A stretch of DNA of 63,327 nucleotides from Desulforapulum autotrophicum (GCA_020723285.1 DYJE01000031.1:1-63327), one strand, 5' to 3'; positions 8,471 through 17,772 are shown, counted from the first letter of the stretch. The notes: generated by a model from the sequence alone, not told the origin. Program-made: numbers and translations.

Positions 8471-8947
8471 TTACCGCAGATCCTCGAAATACGTCATGGA
8501 GGTTTTTTTCAGCTCCCGTCGGCTGAACAGCACGGCGTAATCGGTGACGGAAACCGCGGCGGAGATCTTTTCCGCCGTGTCCCTCACCGACGTTTCACTG
8601 GTTCCGTGGATCATGGTGTAAACATTGTAGGGCCATTCCGGTGTGGGGTTCCGTCTGTAGCAGTGGGAGACCTCGCCGAAAGCCGCCATGGTGGTTCCCA
8701 CGTCCTCCACCCGGTCCTCGGGCACGTTCCACGCCACCATGGCGTTGGCCGTGAACCCCGATTTCTGATGACGGAGCGTGGCTCCGAACCGCCGGATCAC
8801 CCCTTTTTCCGCAAGGTCCGCCAGCACGTGAAGGTACTGGTCCACGGGAATCCCCGCTTTCTCGGCCATGGCGTGATACGGCTTTTCGGTGATGGGAATA
8901 TCGCCCTGAATGGATGCGATGGCACGTTTTTCAATGTCGGTGAGCAT
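8471..8947 (-). CDS. ahbB: AhbB-type siroheme decarboxylase (Lrp/AsnC-like)
   Basis: The 158-residue protein has an N-terminal winged-helix region followed by the pattern RRFGATLRHQKSGFTANAMV and SHCYRRNPTPEWPYNVYTMI. These match Ahb siroheme decarboxylases, which convert siroheme to 12,18-didecarboxysiroheme in the alternative heme pathway of sulfate reducers and archaea. The enzyme is usually an AhbA/AhbB heterodimer; no AhbA, AhbC or AhbD is in this window. A DNA-binding Lrp role is less likely. It precedes the radical SAM gene by 3 bp and follows the KilA-N gene by 28 bp. Confidence 0.85.
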   Translation of the reverse strand: MLTDIEKRAIASIQGDIPITEKPYHAMAEKAGIPVDQYLHVLADLAEKGVIRRFGATLRHQKSGFTANAMVAWNVPEDRVEDVGTTMAAFGEVSHCYRRNPTPEWPYNVYTMIHGTSETSVRDTAEKISAAVSVTDYAVLFSRRELKKTSMTYFEDLR

Positions 8948-8975
8948 GGTTCGTTCAACTCCGTATTATTTATGA

Positions 8976-9782
8976 TTAGGGCAAGAGCCGTCCCGCTCCG
9001 GCTTCGACAGTCAGGATTCTCATCTGTTGAATGGCTATCCGGTTCAAACGCTCTAGGCGGACGTCCTGTGGCAGCCCGTCCTGGATAAAAAGGGCGTTTA
9101 GATTTTCAAGATTGGACAGGCAGACAAGCTGGGATACAACCGCATAATCACGAATGTTGCCTTTTTTATCAGGATTCACTTCCCGCCACTGTCCGGCCGT
9201 CATCCCGAAAAGAGCCATGTTCAGAAGATCTGCTTCAGTGGCGTATATACGCTGGATCTCCACCCTGCTCAGTTCCGGGGGAACCAGATTCTCTTTGATG
9301 GCGTCTGTGTGAATGCGGTAGTTGATTCGGGCCAAGTTTCGCCTGATATCCCAGCCGATCTGTGTTTTTTCCTGGTCTTTGAGACGTTGAAACTCTTTTA
9401 TCAGATAGAGTTTGAACTGAGGTGAAATCCATGAAGCAAATTCAAAAGCGATATCTTTGTGGGCGAATGTACCGCCAAATCGACCGGCTTTGGCGATGAT
9501 TCCTTTTGAATGTGTTTTTTCAACCCATTGTTTGACTGAAAGGACAAAGCGATTCAAACCCGCTTGGTTTTTAATTCCCTCGAATTCGGGGGAATTAAAA
9601 TCCGGATTGTAAATTTCTTCCCATATTCCAAGAAATTCGATGGTATTTTTGTTACGAAGCCATTTTTCAATAAGAGCAAGGCCATTTTCAATGGGCCTGA
9701 CCATATCGGTCAGCGATATATAATCCTGTTGTTCTTTAACAATGATTGTAATCGGATGCCCCTGAACTTCAATTTTAGCCAT
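8976..9782 (-). CDS. KilA-N domain protein
   Basis: A 268-residue protein starting at 9782, chosen because AAAGGGG lies six bases upstream. It carries a KilA-N DNA-binding domain at about 20-135: SLTDMV, then EFLGIWEEIYNP, then AGRFGGTFAHKDIAFEFASW and ISPQFKLYLIKEFQ. Such proteins are common in phages and mobile islands; cellular function is usually unknown. The C-terminal half (RRNLARINYRIHTDAIKENL) matches the region that often follows KilA-N in bacteria. It sits 17 bp after mtnA and 28 bp before ahbB, and its DNA looks AT-richer than its neighbours, which suggests acquisition by transfer. Confidence 0.85.
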   Translation of the reverse strand: MAKIEVQGHPITIIVKEQQDYISLTDMVRPIENGLALIEKWLRNKNTIEFLGIWEEIYNPDFNSPEFEGIKNQAGLNRFVLSVKQWVEKTHSKGIIAKAGRFGGTFAHKDIAFEFASWISPQFKLYLIKEFQRLKDQEKTQIGWDIRRNLARINYRIHTDAIKENLVPPELSRVEIQRIYATEADLLNMALFGMTAGQWREVNPDKKGNIRDYAVVSQLVCLSNLENLNALFIQDGLPQDVRLERLNRIAIQQMRILTVEAGAGRLLP

Positions 9783-9799
9783 GACAAGCCCCTTTCTTT

Positions 9800-10900
9800 T
9801 TAAAAACGCTCCGGAAACAGCCCCATCACCCCGTCTTCGCTGGCCGCGCACACCCCGCGTTCGGTGATGAAGCCGGTGACCAGTCGGGCCGGGGTCACGT
9901 CAAAGGCGTAGTTGGCGCAAGGGGAATCCGACGGGGGCAGGAGCACCGACACGATGTCTCCATTGAAAAGACCCTGGACCCTGGACACTTCATCGGGATT
10001 CCGCACTTCGATGGGGATGTCCGTCACGCCGTTTTTCATGGTCCAGTCAAAGGTGGAGGACGGCAGGGCCACGTAAAAGGGAATGCCGTTGTCCCGGGCC
10101 GCCAGGGCCTTGAGGTAGGTCCCGATTTTGTTGGCCACGTCGCCGGTATAGGTGGTCCGGTCCGTTCCGGTGATCACCAGATCCACCATGCCGTGCTGCA
10201 TAAGATGCCCTCCGGCGTTGTCGGTGATCACGGTGTGCTTCACGCCGTGCTTGCCCAGCTCCCAGGCCGTAAGCCGGGCGCCCTGGTTCAGGGGGCGTGT
10301 TTCGTCCACCCACACATGGATGGGGATTCCGGCGTCATGGGCCGCGTACATCGGGGCCGTGGCCGTGCCGTAATCCACGCAGGCCAGCCAGCCCGCGTTG
10401 CAGTGGGTGAGGATGTTCACGGGTTTCCCCGGATTCTTTTTGTGGATGTCCCGGATGATGGAAAGACCGAATTCGCCGATTTTCCGGCAGTTTTCCGCTT
10501 CCTCGTCGGTGATTTCAGCGGCCAGACGGCGGGCTTCACGGATTCTCGCCTCGGGCTCTTCAAGGTTTTTCACGGCGTCGAACACACGGTCCACGGCCCA
10601 GGCCAGATTCACGGCAGTGGGACGGGCGTCTTTGAGCTTCCGGCAATCTGTGTCAAGATCGGCCACGCTGCCCTGTCCCGAAGTGAGGGTTGAGAGAAAC
10701 ACGCCGTAAGCCCCGGTGGCACCGATGAGGGGAGCGCCGCGCACCACCATCTCCTTGATGGCGTAGATGGTTTCATCCACGGTTTTAAGCGTGAGCACCT
10801 TAAATTCGTGGGGCAGAAGCCGCTGGTCAATGACGCAGACGGCCGATGTATCCTCGGGATCGGCCCAGATGGGGCGCATGTCTTTGTTGTTCACTTTCAT
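9800..10900 (-). CDS. mtnA: S-methyl-5-thioribose-1-phosphate isomerase
   Basis: MtnA converts 5-methylthioribose-1-phosphate to the ribulose-1-phosphate form in methionine salvage. The 366-residue protein has the family motifs RGAPLIGATGAYG, NILTHCNAGWLAC with the catalytic Cys, VDETRPLNQGARLTAWEL, and TGTDRTTYTGDVANKIGTY with the catalytic Asp. It belongs to the eIF2B-alpha-like fold. It is divergent from mtnP with a shared 182-bp spacer, which fits joint control. The enzymes after MtnA (mtnB, C, D) are not here. Confidence 0.96.
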   Translation of the reverse strand: MKVNNKDMRPIWADPEDTSAVCVIDQRLLPHEFKVLTLKTVDETIYAIKEMVVRGAPLIGATGAYGVFLSTLTSGQGSVADLDTDCRKLKDARPTAVNLAWAVDRVFDAVKNLEEPEARIREARRLAAEITDEEAENCRKIGEFGLSIIRDIHKKNPGKPVNILTHCNAGWLACVDYGTATAPMYAAHDAGIPIHVWVDETRPLNQGARLTAWELGKHGVKHTVITDNAGGHLMQHGMVDLVITGTDRTTYTGDVANKIGTYLKALAARDNGIPFYVALPSSTFDWTMKNGVTDIPIEVRNPDEVSRVQGLFNGDIVSVLLPPSDSPCANYAFDVTPARLVTGFITERGVCAASEDGVMGLFPERF

Positions 10901-11042
10901 TTAATCGTCCTTTTCGAAAAAAGTTGTCAAGGCCGGGGGTTTGACGTATAAGCCTTTATGAGCTTTTTCAACGGGATACAGAGATCTTCCATCCCCGTTG
11001 CAATGCATCGCCATGCTTATCAGACAATCACGGAAAAGTACA

Positions 11043-11065
11043 CCCGCGAATCGAACGTCCGCGGG
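11043..11065 (+). other. short hairpin in the mtnP leader
   Basis: CCCGCG (11043-11048) pairs with CGCGGG (11060-11065) around an 11-base loop, immediately before the ribosome binding site AAGGAG of mtnP. It could modulate initiation; no ligand or protein is implied. Confidence 0.3.
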
Positions 11066-11082
11066 ACAAGGAGAGCGAACAT

Positions 11083-11835
11083 ATGATCAAAGTCGGCATC
11101 ATCGGCGGTTCGGGCCTGGACGACCCCCAGATCCTTGAAAACCCCAGCGAAGTCAATGTCAGCACCGTTTACGGCGAACCGTCCTCCCCCCTCACCCTTG
11201 GAAAAATCGGCGGATGCGACGTGGTTCTCCTGGCGCGGCATGGCCGCAAGCACCAGTTCAGCCCCACCCAGGTGAACAACCGGGCCAACATCCAGGCCCT
11301 GAAAAGCCAGGGCGTCACCCATATCCTTGCCACCACGGCCTGCGGCAGCCTGAGGGAAGACATCGGCCGGGGCCATTTCGTGATTCTGGACCAGTTCATC
11401 GATTTCACCCGGTTCCGGGAAAACACCTTCTACACCTGTTTTCAGAACGGGGCCGAGCACACCCCCATGGCCGAGCCCTTTGACTCGGACCTGCGCCAGA
11501 AACTGTACGATTCGGCCCGGGAACTGAACGTGCCCGTGCACATGGGCGGCACCGTGGTCACCATCGAGGGTCCGAGGTTTTCCACCAAAGCCGAATCCAG
11601 AATGTTCCGGCTCTGGGGAGCCGACATCATCAACATGTCCACAGCCCCGGAGGCCATGCTGGCCAACGAGGCGAAAGTCCCCTACGCCGCCGTGGCCATG
11701 TCCACGGACTACGACTGCTGGAAAGAAGACGAGGCCCCGGTGTCCTGGGAGGAAATCCTCAAGGTGTTCCACGAGAACGCCGACCGTGTGAAACAGATTC
11801 TTATCAATACCATTCCTAAAATTTCAAGAGGTTGA
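11083..11835 (+). CDS. mtnP: S-methyl-5'-thioadenosine phosphorylase
   Basis: The 250-residue protein phosphorolyses 5'-methylthioadenosine to adenine and methylthioribose-1-phosphate, the substrates of Apt and MtnA encoded beside it. Motifs include IGGSGLDDP, the phosphate/base region RHGRKHQFSPTQVNNRANI, FIDFTRFRENTF, VTIEGPRFSTKAESRMF and MSTDYDCWK. The YDCWK stretch and the adenine-type pocket fit MTAP rather than guanosine-specific purine nucleoside phosphorylase. AAGGAG precedes the ATG. The apt start follows its stop by 1 bp. Confidence 0.95.
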   Translation: MIKVGIIGGSGLDDPQILENPSEVNVSTVYGEPSSPLTLGKIGGCDVVLLARHGRKHQFSPTQVNNRANIQALKSQGVTHILATTACGSLREDIGRGHFVILDQFIDFTRFRENTFYTCFQNGAEHTPMAEPFDSDLRQKLYDSARELNVPVHMGGTVVTIEGPRFSTKAESRMFRLWGADIINMSTAPEAMLANEAKVPYAAVAMSTDYDCWKEDEAPVSWEEILKVFHENADRVKQILINTIPKISRG

Positions 11836-11836
11836 C

Positions 11837-12358
11837 ATGGATTTTACCCAGACCATCCGTTCCATTCCCGACTGGCCCATCAAAGGTGTGATTTTCAGGG
11901 ACCTGACCACCCTGATGCAGAACCCCGAAGCTTACAAAAAATCCTGCGACGCCCTTCATGCACGGTACAGCACCATGAACATCGACAAGGTGGTGGGCAT
12001 CGACGCAAGGGGCTTCGTGTTCGGCGGCGTGCTCGCCTACCTTCTGGGCGTGGGCTTCGTTCCGGTGCGCAAAAAAGGCAAGCTGCCCTATAAAACCATC
12101 TCCACCAGCTACGCCCTGGAATACGGCGAAGACCATGTGGAAATGCACGAAGACGCCATCACAAGAGGCGAACGTGTGGTGATCGTCGACGATCTCATCG
12201 CCACCGGCGGGACCATGGAAGCCGCCGTGAAACTGGTACGCCAGCTGGGCGGCGAGATCGTGGAATGCGCCTTCATCGTGGAGCTTCCCGACCTGAAAGG
12301 CCGGGAGAAGATCAAGGACCAGAAGGTCTTCACATTGTGCGAATTTGAAGGAGAATAG
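11837..12358 (+). CDS. apt: adenine phosphoribosyltransferase
   Basis: A 173-residue type I phosphoribosyltransferase, usual length, making AMP from adenine and PRPP. It has the PRPP motif VVIVDDLIATGGT and the family segments VGIDARGFVFGGVLAYLLG and KKGKLPYKTISTSYALEYG. Its position directly after mtnP suggests it recovers the adenine released by that enzyme. AGAGG precedes the start. Confidence 0.96.
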   Translation: MDFTQTIRSIPDWPIKGVIFRDLTTLMQNPEAYKKSCDALHARYSTMNIDKVVGIDARGFVFGGVLAYLLGVGFVPVRKKGKLPYKTISTSYALEYGEDHVEMHEDAITRGERVVIVDDLIATGGTMEAAVKLVRQLGGEIVECAFIVELPDLKGREKIKDQKVFTLCEFEGE

Positions 12359-12367
12359 CAGGTCACC

Positions 12368-13198
12368 ATGCCTTACGCGCCGAGCGGAAACGCGGAAATT
12401 TACTACGAGGAATGGGGACAGGGCGAACCGGTGATTGCCGTACACGGCCTCATCGAAAACACCGGGTACTTCACCCTGACGGGCGTCGCCCAGGCCCTCG
12501 CCCGGACCCACCGTGTGATCCTTATGGACATGCGGGCCCACGGGCGGACAAAGGTCCATGGAGAACCCTGGGGTTACGATGTGGAAACCACCGGAAGGGA
12601 CATCGAAGCCCTGGCCGGCCATCTTGAGCTTTCCCGTTTCCACCTGCTGTCCCATTCCACCGGCGGCTTCGCCTCGGTGCGCTACGCCATGAACAACAGC
12701 CATCGTCTGATCAGCCTGATCCTCACCGACACCTCGTCGGCCACCTGTTTTTTCCGGGTCGAGGAGGAAAGTGAGGCATTCCACGACCGGTTCGCTCAAA
12801 GCTTTGAAAAATACAGCTGGGAAAAAATCATGGCCGGCATCCGCATGCAGCCCTTCCCGTTTTTCAGGGGCATCGCCGACCGGCCGGACAAGGAAAACCT
12901 GTACGACCTGGCCTACCGGATGATCAAGGACGGAGACCGGGCCGCCATCGGCCGGTTCATCCGCTCGTTTTACAAAGACCCCGACCCCCAGATTGAGGGA
13001 CTGCGGCAGATCACCTGCCCCACCCTCATTCTCGTGGGTGACAAAGACGACCTGTTCCTGGAATCCAGCCAGCTGATGAACCGGGAAATTAAGAACTCCG
13101 TCCTTAAAATCTACGAAAACACCGGCCACATGCTGGCCATCGAACGGCCGGAGCAGATGGCCGAAGATGTGCTGGAATTTCTGGCCGCTCATTCGTAA
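12368..13198 (+). CDS. alpha/beta-fold hydrolase
   Basis: A 276-residue cytoplasmic alpha/beta hydrolase. The oxyanion region is VIAVHGLIENTGYF and the nucleophile elbow LLSHSTGGFAS, where Ser replaces the usual first Gly. The acid is probably in LVGDKDDLF and the His in GHMLAIERPEQM. The family covers esterases, lipases and C-C hydrolases, so the substrate cannot be told. It begins 9 bp after apt and is likely in the mtnP-apt transcript, but no role in methionine salvage is established. Confidence 0.88.
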   Translation: MPYAPSGNAEIYYEEWGQGEPVIAVHGLIENTGYFTLTGVAQALARTHRVILMDMRAHGRTKVHGEPWGYDVETTGRDIEALAGHLELSRFHLLSHSTGGFASVRYAMNNSHRLISLILTDTSSATCFFRVEEESEAFHDRFAQSFEKYSWEKIMAGIRMQPFPFFRGIADRPDKENLYDLAYRMIKDGDRAAIGRFIRSFYKDPDPQIEGLRQITCPTLILVGDKDDLFLESSQLMNREIKNSVLKIYENTGHMLAIERPEQMAEDVLEFLAAHS

Positions 13199-13620
13199 AG
13201 TAAACGCTGAAAAACCTTGTCTCTTATGCCTCCGGGGGAATTGACGTCAGGCTAAGGCTTTAGATGATACACGCCTTACGAATCCCAAGGGGATTTCGTA
13301 TCATAGCCCAGGGTTGCGGCAACGCCGCTACCCTGGGACCGCCGGTAACCCCCTCAACCCCAAAGGGGTTGCGTCCGAATATGGGCGATTCATGGGTATG
13401 ATACGCAACCCCGTTGGGGTTGGATAACATCATCGGAAATTTCCCAGGGTAGCGGCTTTGCCGCAACCCTGGGCTTGATGATGCAGCCCCGTTGGGGCAA
13501 AATACGGATAACTCCATTTCGGAATTTTAATCTGACAACCAAATATTGACCACAACGGAGGGCGAAAGCCCGGCATTTCGGAAACGTCCTGAAAAATCAA
13601 CACGACAGGTCCGCCGGTTT
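13199..13620. repeat. gene-free interval with a cluster of palindromic repeats
   Basis: No gene is supported here. Palindromes occur at 13307-13337 and 13443-13473 (CCCAGGGT arms, 14-base stems; the second is nearly the reverse complement of the first). Others are at 13355-13371 and 13406-13422 (CAACCCC/GGGGTTG) and 13486-13498 (GCCCC-GTT-GGGGC). A looser one near 13279-13298 has arms CGAATCCC and GGGGATTTCG. The arrangement is a compound REP/MITE-like element of about 250 bp. It separates the mtnP operon from the convergent 13.6-kb operon and could also stop transcription from both sides. Confidence 0.8.
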
Positions 13621-13830
13621 TCACCCCATGTTTTGAAGATACCTGTGAAGGGTGACGGAAACGTACAGGGTGATGAGGGTGCTCACGGGCATGAAGGGGC
13701 AGAGGGATTTGTAGCCCAGGATGCACGGCTCCCCGGCGTGGCTGAACGGGATGGCGGTGGCTACGGCCATCAGGGCGAAGACAATGGACAGTGTTCTTAG
13801 AATCCGTGGGGTGGCGTTGCTTTTTTCCAT
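13621..13830 (-). CDS. small two-helix membrane protein
   Basis: A 69-residue protein with hydrophobic segments at about 12-28 and 46-62, separated by a loop GEPCILGYKSLCPF with two Cys. I do not recognise a family. It lies 19 bp downstream of the histidine kinase gene on the same strand and is probably co-transcribed with it; AAGGAT is 12 bases before the ATG. It may be a kinase accessory protein, which is inference only. Confidence 0.6.
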   Translation of the reverse strand: MEKSNATPRILRTLSIVFALMAVATAIPFSHAGEPCILGYKSLCPFMPVSTLITLYVSVTLHRYLQNMG

Positions 13831-13849
13831 GGTGTTTTTGTTATCCTTT

Positions 13850-15244
13850 TCATGAAGATGATGATTCAGAGGCTGGTTGAACAGGAAGGCGGAAGATCAT
13901 CCGAGTTTTATCCGGCGTCCTGCTGTAAACCACCGTGCCCCCGTGAAGTTCCATAATGCGGCGACAGATGGCGAGGCCCAGCCCCGAACCGCCCGAGTCC
14001 TCGTTCCGGGCCGCATCCACCCTGAACAGAGGCTCGAAAATTTTTTCCTCAAGGCCTTCGGGGACGCCGGGTCCCTGATCTTCCACAAAAAATGACAGGC
14101 TTTCCGACTTAACGCCTATCCCAAGGGTGATGCATCCCCCGTTTTCCGTGTACCTGAGGGCGTTGTCCATCAGGTTGGAGAACACCTGCTTGAGCCGCTC
14201 GAAATCCCCGGTCATGGCTGGCAGGTTTGCCGGAATGTCCGTGAACAGCGCGATTCCACGCTTTCCGGCAAGGGGCCTGTACTGGGCCGCCACATGGCTG
14301 ACAAGGTGCGAAGGATCGAAGGCCTTCATGGACAGGGCGAAGCCCGGAAGGTTCAGCCGGGAATACACGGCAAGATTCATGATCAGGTGATCCATGCTGG
14401 TGATGTCCCGTTCGATGCCCGTTGCGTATCGCTGGATGTTGTCGTCTCGGCCCGTGTCCCGGATCAGTTCGATGCCTACCCGGATGCGGGCAAGGGGCGA
14501 GCAGAGCTCGTGGGAAATGTCCGCCAGCAGCTGTTTTTTCGACTGGATCATCCGGTCCACCGAGCGGCTCATGCTGCGGAAAACGGCGATCACCTCCCCG
14601 ATTTCATCGGAGCGTTTCCCCACATGGGGTGCGTCGCAGAATTCCCCCCGGGCCATGCGGGTCAGCGCTCCTGAAAGCTCGCTGAGCGGCCGGGTGATGC
14701 TTCGGGACAAGGGATAAACAGCGGCGAGAAGCAGGCAGCCCAAGACCGCAAGGCCGGTGACAAACGGTGCAATGGGTCTGTTTTCCCTGAAGTGCCGGGT
14801 CATGACAATGAATAGGGAGGACCCGTCGGAAAGCGTTTCTTTGAATGCGTAGATCAAGGGATGCCCGAAGTGGGAGGGCTGGACGAAAATTCCTTCCGCC
14901 TCCACCCGCTGAATCATGCCCGGCGTCAGGGTGATGCCGCAGTGTTCAAATCCGGGGCTTGAGACCACGGGACGTTTGTTTTCACCGAACAGTCCCACGT
15001 CAAATCCGTATTCTTCTGAAAACAGACGGACGGCTTTCGATACCGCGTCCATGTCCCTCGCCGGTCCCGCCGCGTCTTTGACCAGGGCTCCCATGTAACG
15101 TGTATGGTTTCTCAGCATGCTGTGGATGTCCCGCGCCAGCGGAAGTCCCAGGGTGAAAAAGAAAAGCAGGGCCACCGCCACCAGGGTCACGGCGATGATT
15201 GCCGAAAAATAGCCGGCCATTTTCATGTAAAGCTTGCTGAACAT
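13850..15244 (-). CDS. membrane sensor histidine kinase
   Basis: The 464-residue kinase has a transmembrane segment at about 10-34, a periplasmic sensor of about 120 residues, a second segment around 158-178 and a HAMP domain (RSITRPLSELSGALTRMARG). The H-box is LADISHELCSPLARI, followed by N-box NLMDNALRYTENGG, G1 VEDQGPGVP and G2 GGSGLGLAICRRI. The layout resembles CpxA/EnvZ-type kinases. No response regulator is adjacent, so it is an orphan; only the small membrane gene at 13.6 kb follows. AAGGAG precedes the ATG. Confidence 0.93.
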   Translation of the reverse strand: MFSKLYMKMAGYFSAIIAVTLVAVALLFFFTLGLPLARDIHSMLRNHTRYMGALVKDAAGPARDMDAVSKAVRLFSEEYGFDVGLFGENKRPVVSSPGFEHCGITLTPGMIQRVEAEGIFVQPSHFGHPLIYAFKETLSDGSSLFIVMTRHFRENRPIAPFVTGLAVLGCLLLAAVYPLSRSITRPLSELSGALTRMARGEFCDAPHVGKRSDEIGEVIAVFRSMSRSVDRMIQSKKQLLADISHELCSPLARIRVGIELIRDTGRDDNIQRYATGIERDITSMDHLIMNLAVYSRLNLPGFALSMKAFDPSHLVSHVAAQYRPLAGKRGIALFTDIPANLPAMTGDFERLKQVFSNLMDNALRYTENGGCITLGIGVKSESLSFFVEDQGPGVPEGLEEKIFEPLFRVDAARNEDSGGSGLGLAICRRIMELHGGTVVYSRTPDKTRMIFRLPVQPASESSSS

Positions 15245-15495
15245 TCTGAAGTCTCCTTGTCTTAAAAACTAACACGGCGGTGTTAACCAACTGTTTCCGA
15301 AAATGTAAAAGATATGACAAAGCGTGGGACGGATGAACATGAAGGTTTACCGGTTCCACCTGTTCTTAAGGCATAGAGGGGTTTCGATGAACTTTCACCT
15401 TTGGAATATAAAGGAGATACGGTATAATTCCGGCATATCGATTTTCACAGGATCATTGTTTGGAAGCATGGTAAACATTAAAGGATCAACAACCC

Positions 15496-17451
15496 GTGGG
15501 CTTAGCCGCAGATATTGTCATCATCGTCATTGCCGCGCTGATCGGTGCGCTGATCGCCCAGAGAGTGAAGCAGCCTTTGATTCTGGGTTACATCGTCGCC
15601 GGAATCGTGGTAGGTCCCAACACCGGGGGAGTCACCGTCGGCGGTGTGCATGAAATCGAGCTTCTGGCAGAAATTGGGGTGGCCCTGCTTCTTTTCGCCC
15701 TGGGGCTTGAGTTTTCCCTGGATGAACTGAAACCGGTGAAAGCCATCGCACTCGTCGGAACGCCGGTGCAGGTGGCGCTGACCATAGCCCTGGGTTATGG
15801 TCTGGGCAGGATGATGGATTTTTCACACATCGGCTCAGTGTGGTTCGGAGCCCTGATCTCCTTGTCAAGCACCATGGTGACCCTGAAAATCCTGATGAAC
15901 CGGGGCCTGATGGGAACCCTGTCCAGTCGGGTGATGATCGGTATGCTTATCGCCCAGGATCTCGCGGTGGTTCCCATGATGATCATTCTTCCCAAGCTGG
16001 GGAATCCCGAAGGCGGTCTTGCCATGCTGGCCGTTGCCGTGGCGAAGTCCGTTGCGTTTCTTGCCGTGATGTTTGTGCTGGGACGCAAACTTCTTCCTGT
16101 TCTCCTTGCCGCCGTAGCCAGATGGAATTCCCGGGAGCTGTTCATTCTCACCGTAACGACTCTGGGACTCGGCGTGGGTTATGCCACATATCTTTCGGGG
16201 CTTTCCTTTGCCTTCGGTGCCTTTGTGGCGGGCATGGTTCTCTCGGAATCCGATTACGGTCATCAGGCCCTGAGCGACATCATCCCCTTGCGGGACATCT
16301 TCGGGCTGCTGTTTTTCACCAGTGTTGGCATGCTTCTCGACCCCTGTTTTCTCTGGGAAAACCTGGGCCGCATCGCGTTTCTGGTGGCCGTGATCGCGGT
16401 GGGTAAAGGCCTTATTTTCGCCGTTCTCTGCCGGATGTTCCGATATATCAACATCGTGCCCATGGCCGTGGGACTGGGGCTTTTCCAGGTAGGGGAATTT
16501 TCTTTTGTCCTGGCCAGGACCGGTCTTGAAAGCAAGGCCTTTGGTCCCGACCTGTACGCTCTGGTGCTGTCCGTTTCCGTGTTCAGCATGATGGCGAGTC
16601 CCTTTGTTTCAGCCCTTGCCGTTCCCCTGTACAGCCTGAAAAAACGTCTGGTCCGGGCGGAAACTCCTGAAATGTCAAACATCCCTCAAAAGGGATTCAA
16701 CGAACACACCATCATCGCCGGTGGAGGACGGGTAGGGCAGCATGTGGCCAAGGTGTTATCCAAACTTTCTGTACCGTTTGTCTTGGTGGAGCTGAATTAC
16801 CAGCGAATGATGGAATGCAAAAAGGCTGCATATCCCGTGATTTTCGGTGACATGGCTCAGGACGTGGTCATGGAGGCAGCGAAGATTTCAAAGGCACGGC
16901 TTCTTCTGGTGACCACACCTTCGGATGTCGTATCCCGGACCATTGTGGATCGGGCTCACACTCTGAGACCCGAACTTCGGATTGTGGCCAGGGCCGAAGG
17001 CGTGGCTCAGGCCCGGGGACTTTACGATAGCGGTGTTTACATGGCGGTTTTGCCTGAAATGGAAGCAGGTCTAGAAATCGCGCGCCAGGCCTTGCTCCAT
17101 ATGAAGATTCCCGTCACCGCCATCCAGGAATATACCGATGCGGTCCGCCTGGACATATACAGCCCCATGACCGAAAACGGCCATGACCTGTGGCTCCTTG
17201 AAAAGCTCCACCATTTCAGAACACTGCTTGAAATGTCCTGGTTTCGCCTCGACGCATCGAGCCACCTTTCAGGCCAGACTCTGGGCGCATCCGCCATCCG
17301 CTCCAAAACCGGAGCCACGGTGGTGGGTGTTTTGCGGGATGGCCGAATGACAGCCAATCCCCCTGCGGATTTCACCTTTGCAGCCGATGATCTGGTGGCC
17401 GTGGTGGGTCATGCGGAAGAACGACAGAAGTTTAATGAACTGACCGGATGA
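15496..17451 (+). CDS. Kef/YbaL-type monovalent cation:proton antiporter
   Basis: A 651-residue CPA2 transporter. Residues 1-385 form about 12 membrane helices (start [20 protein letters not shown]; motif [17 protein letters not shown]). A Rossmann RCK/TrkA-N domain follows from about 400 ([25 protein letters not shown]-like IFGDMAQ) and a TrkA-C domain closes the protein ([19 protein letters not shown]). This is the architecture of KefB/KefC/YbaL K+ efflux systems gated by nucleotide or glutathione. The start is GTG with AAAGGA upstream. It is monocistronic by spacing. Confidence 0.94.
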   Translation: MGLAADIVIIVIAALIGALIAQRVKQPLILGYIVAGIVVGPNTGGVTVGGVHEIELLAEIGVALLLFALGLEFSLDELKPVKAIALVGTPVQVALTIALGYGLGRMMDFSHIGSVWFGALISLSSTMVTLKILMNRGLMGTLSSRVMIGMLIAQDLAVVPMMIILPKLGNPEGGLAMLAVAVAKSVAFLAVMFVLGRKLLPVLLAAVARWNSRELFILTVTTLGLGVGYATYLSGLSFAFGAFVAGMVLSESDYGHQALSDIIPLRDIFGLLFFTSVGMLLDPCFLWENLGRIAFLVAVIAVGKGLIFAVLCRMFRYINIVPMAVGLGLFQVGEFSFVLARTGLESKAFGPDLYALVLSVSVFSMMASPFVSALAVPLYSLKKRLVRAETPEMSNIPQKGFNEHTIIAGGGRVGQHVAKVLSKLSVPFVLVELNYQRMMECKKAAYPVIFGDMAQDVVMEAAKISKARLLLVTTPSDVVSRTIVDRAHTLRPELRIVARAEGVAQARGLYDSGVYMAVLPEMEAGLEIARQALLHMKIPVTAIQEYTDAVRLDIYSPMTENGHDLWLLEKLHHFRTLLEMSWFRLDASSHLSGQTLGASAIRSKTGATVVGVLRDGRMTANPPADFTFAADDLVAVVGHAEERQKFNELTG

Positions 17452-17541
17452 AAGCGTGTCTTGAACATTACCTTATTAATGTATATACTTTTATGTGTAT
17501 ACAGGGTAAATGACTCCATTATGAAAAAAGGAGGTTCTCTC

Positions 17542-17772
17542 ATGATCACCACACGGGTTTTTAAATCCGGCAACAGCCTTGCGGTTCGGCTTCCCAAAGA
17601 ATTTTACGTTAAAAGCCGGGAACTTGAAATATTCCGAAGAGGGGATGAAATCGTTCTCCGGGAACCGGCCAGAAGCCTTGAAAAGGCTTTTGAACTGCTG
17701 ACGGAACTGCCTGACGACTTTCTTGGCGAAGGGCGGAAAGACACTCCCCCACAAAATCGTGAGGGGCTGTGA
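17542..17772 (+). CDS. vapB: VapB-type antitoxin (AbrB/MazE fold)
   Basis: A 76-residue antitoxin. The swapped-hairpin DNA-binding fold is recognisable in TRVFKSGNSLAVRLPKEFY and LEIFRRGDEIVLREP; the C-terminal half would wrap the toxin. I start it at 17542, where AAAAAGGAGGTTCTCTC gives an excellent ribosome binding site, rather than at upstream in-frame ATGs. The stop TGA overlaps the toxin ATG (TGATG). A short palindromic operator is expected upstream but I cannot fix one. Confidence 0.88.
   Translation: MITTRVFKSGNSLAVRLPKEFYVKSRELEIFRRGDEIVLREPARSLEKAFELLTELPDDFLGEGRKDTPPQNREGL

Noticed and set aside
8471-8947. Ordinary Lrp/AsnC transcription regulator
   Set aside because: The SHCYRRNP and WPYNVYTMI segments match Ahb decarboxylases, and the RAM ligand-binding pattern of Lrp is not seen.
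11816-13192. 458-codon minus-strand frame across apt and the hydrolase
   Set aside because: Mirror frame of two clear plus-strand genes; His/Gly/Phe-rich composition typical of antisense translation in GC-rich DNA.
13260-13517. 85-codon frame inside the palindrome cluster
   Set aside because: Its sequence is the translated palindromes; no independent coding signal.
17461-17541. Upstream extension of the vapB frame
   Set aside because: The better ribosome binding site is at 17529-17541, and the extension has no similarity to antitoxin N-termini.
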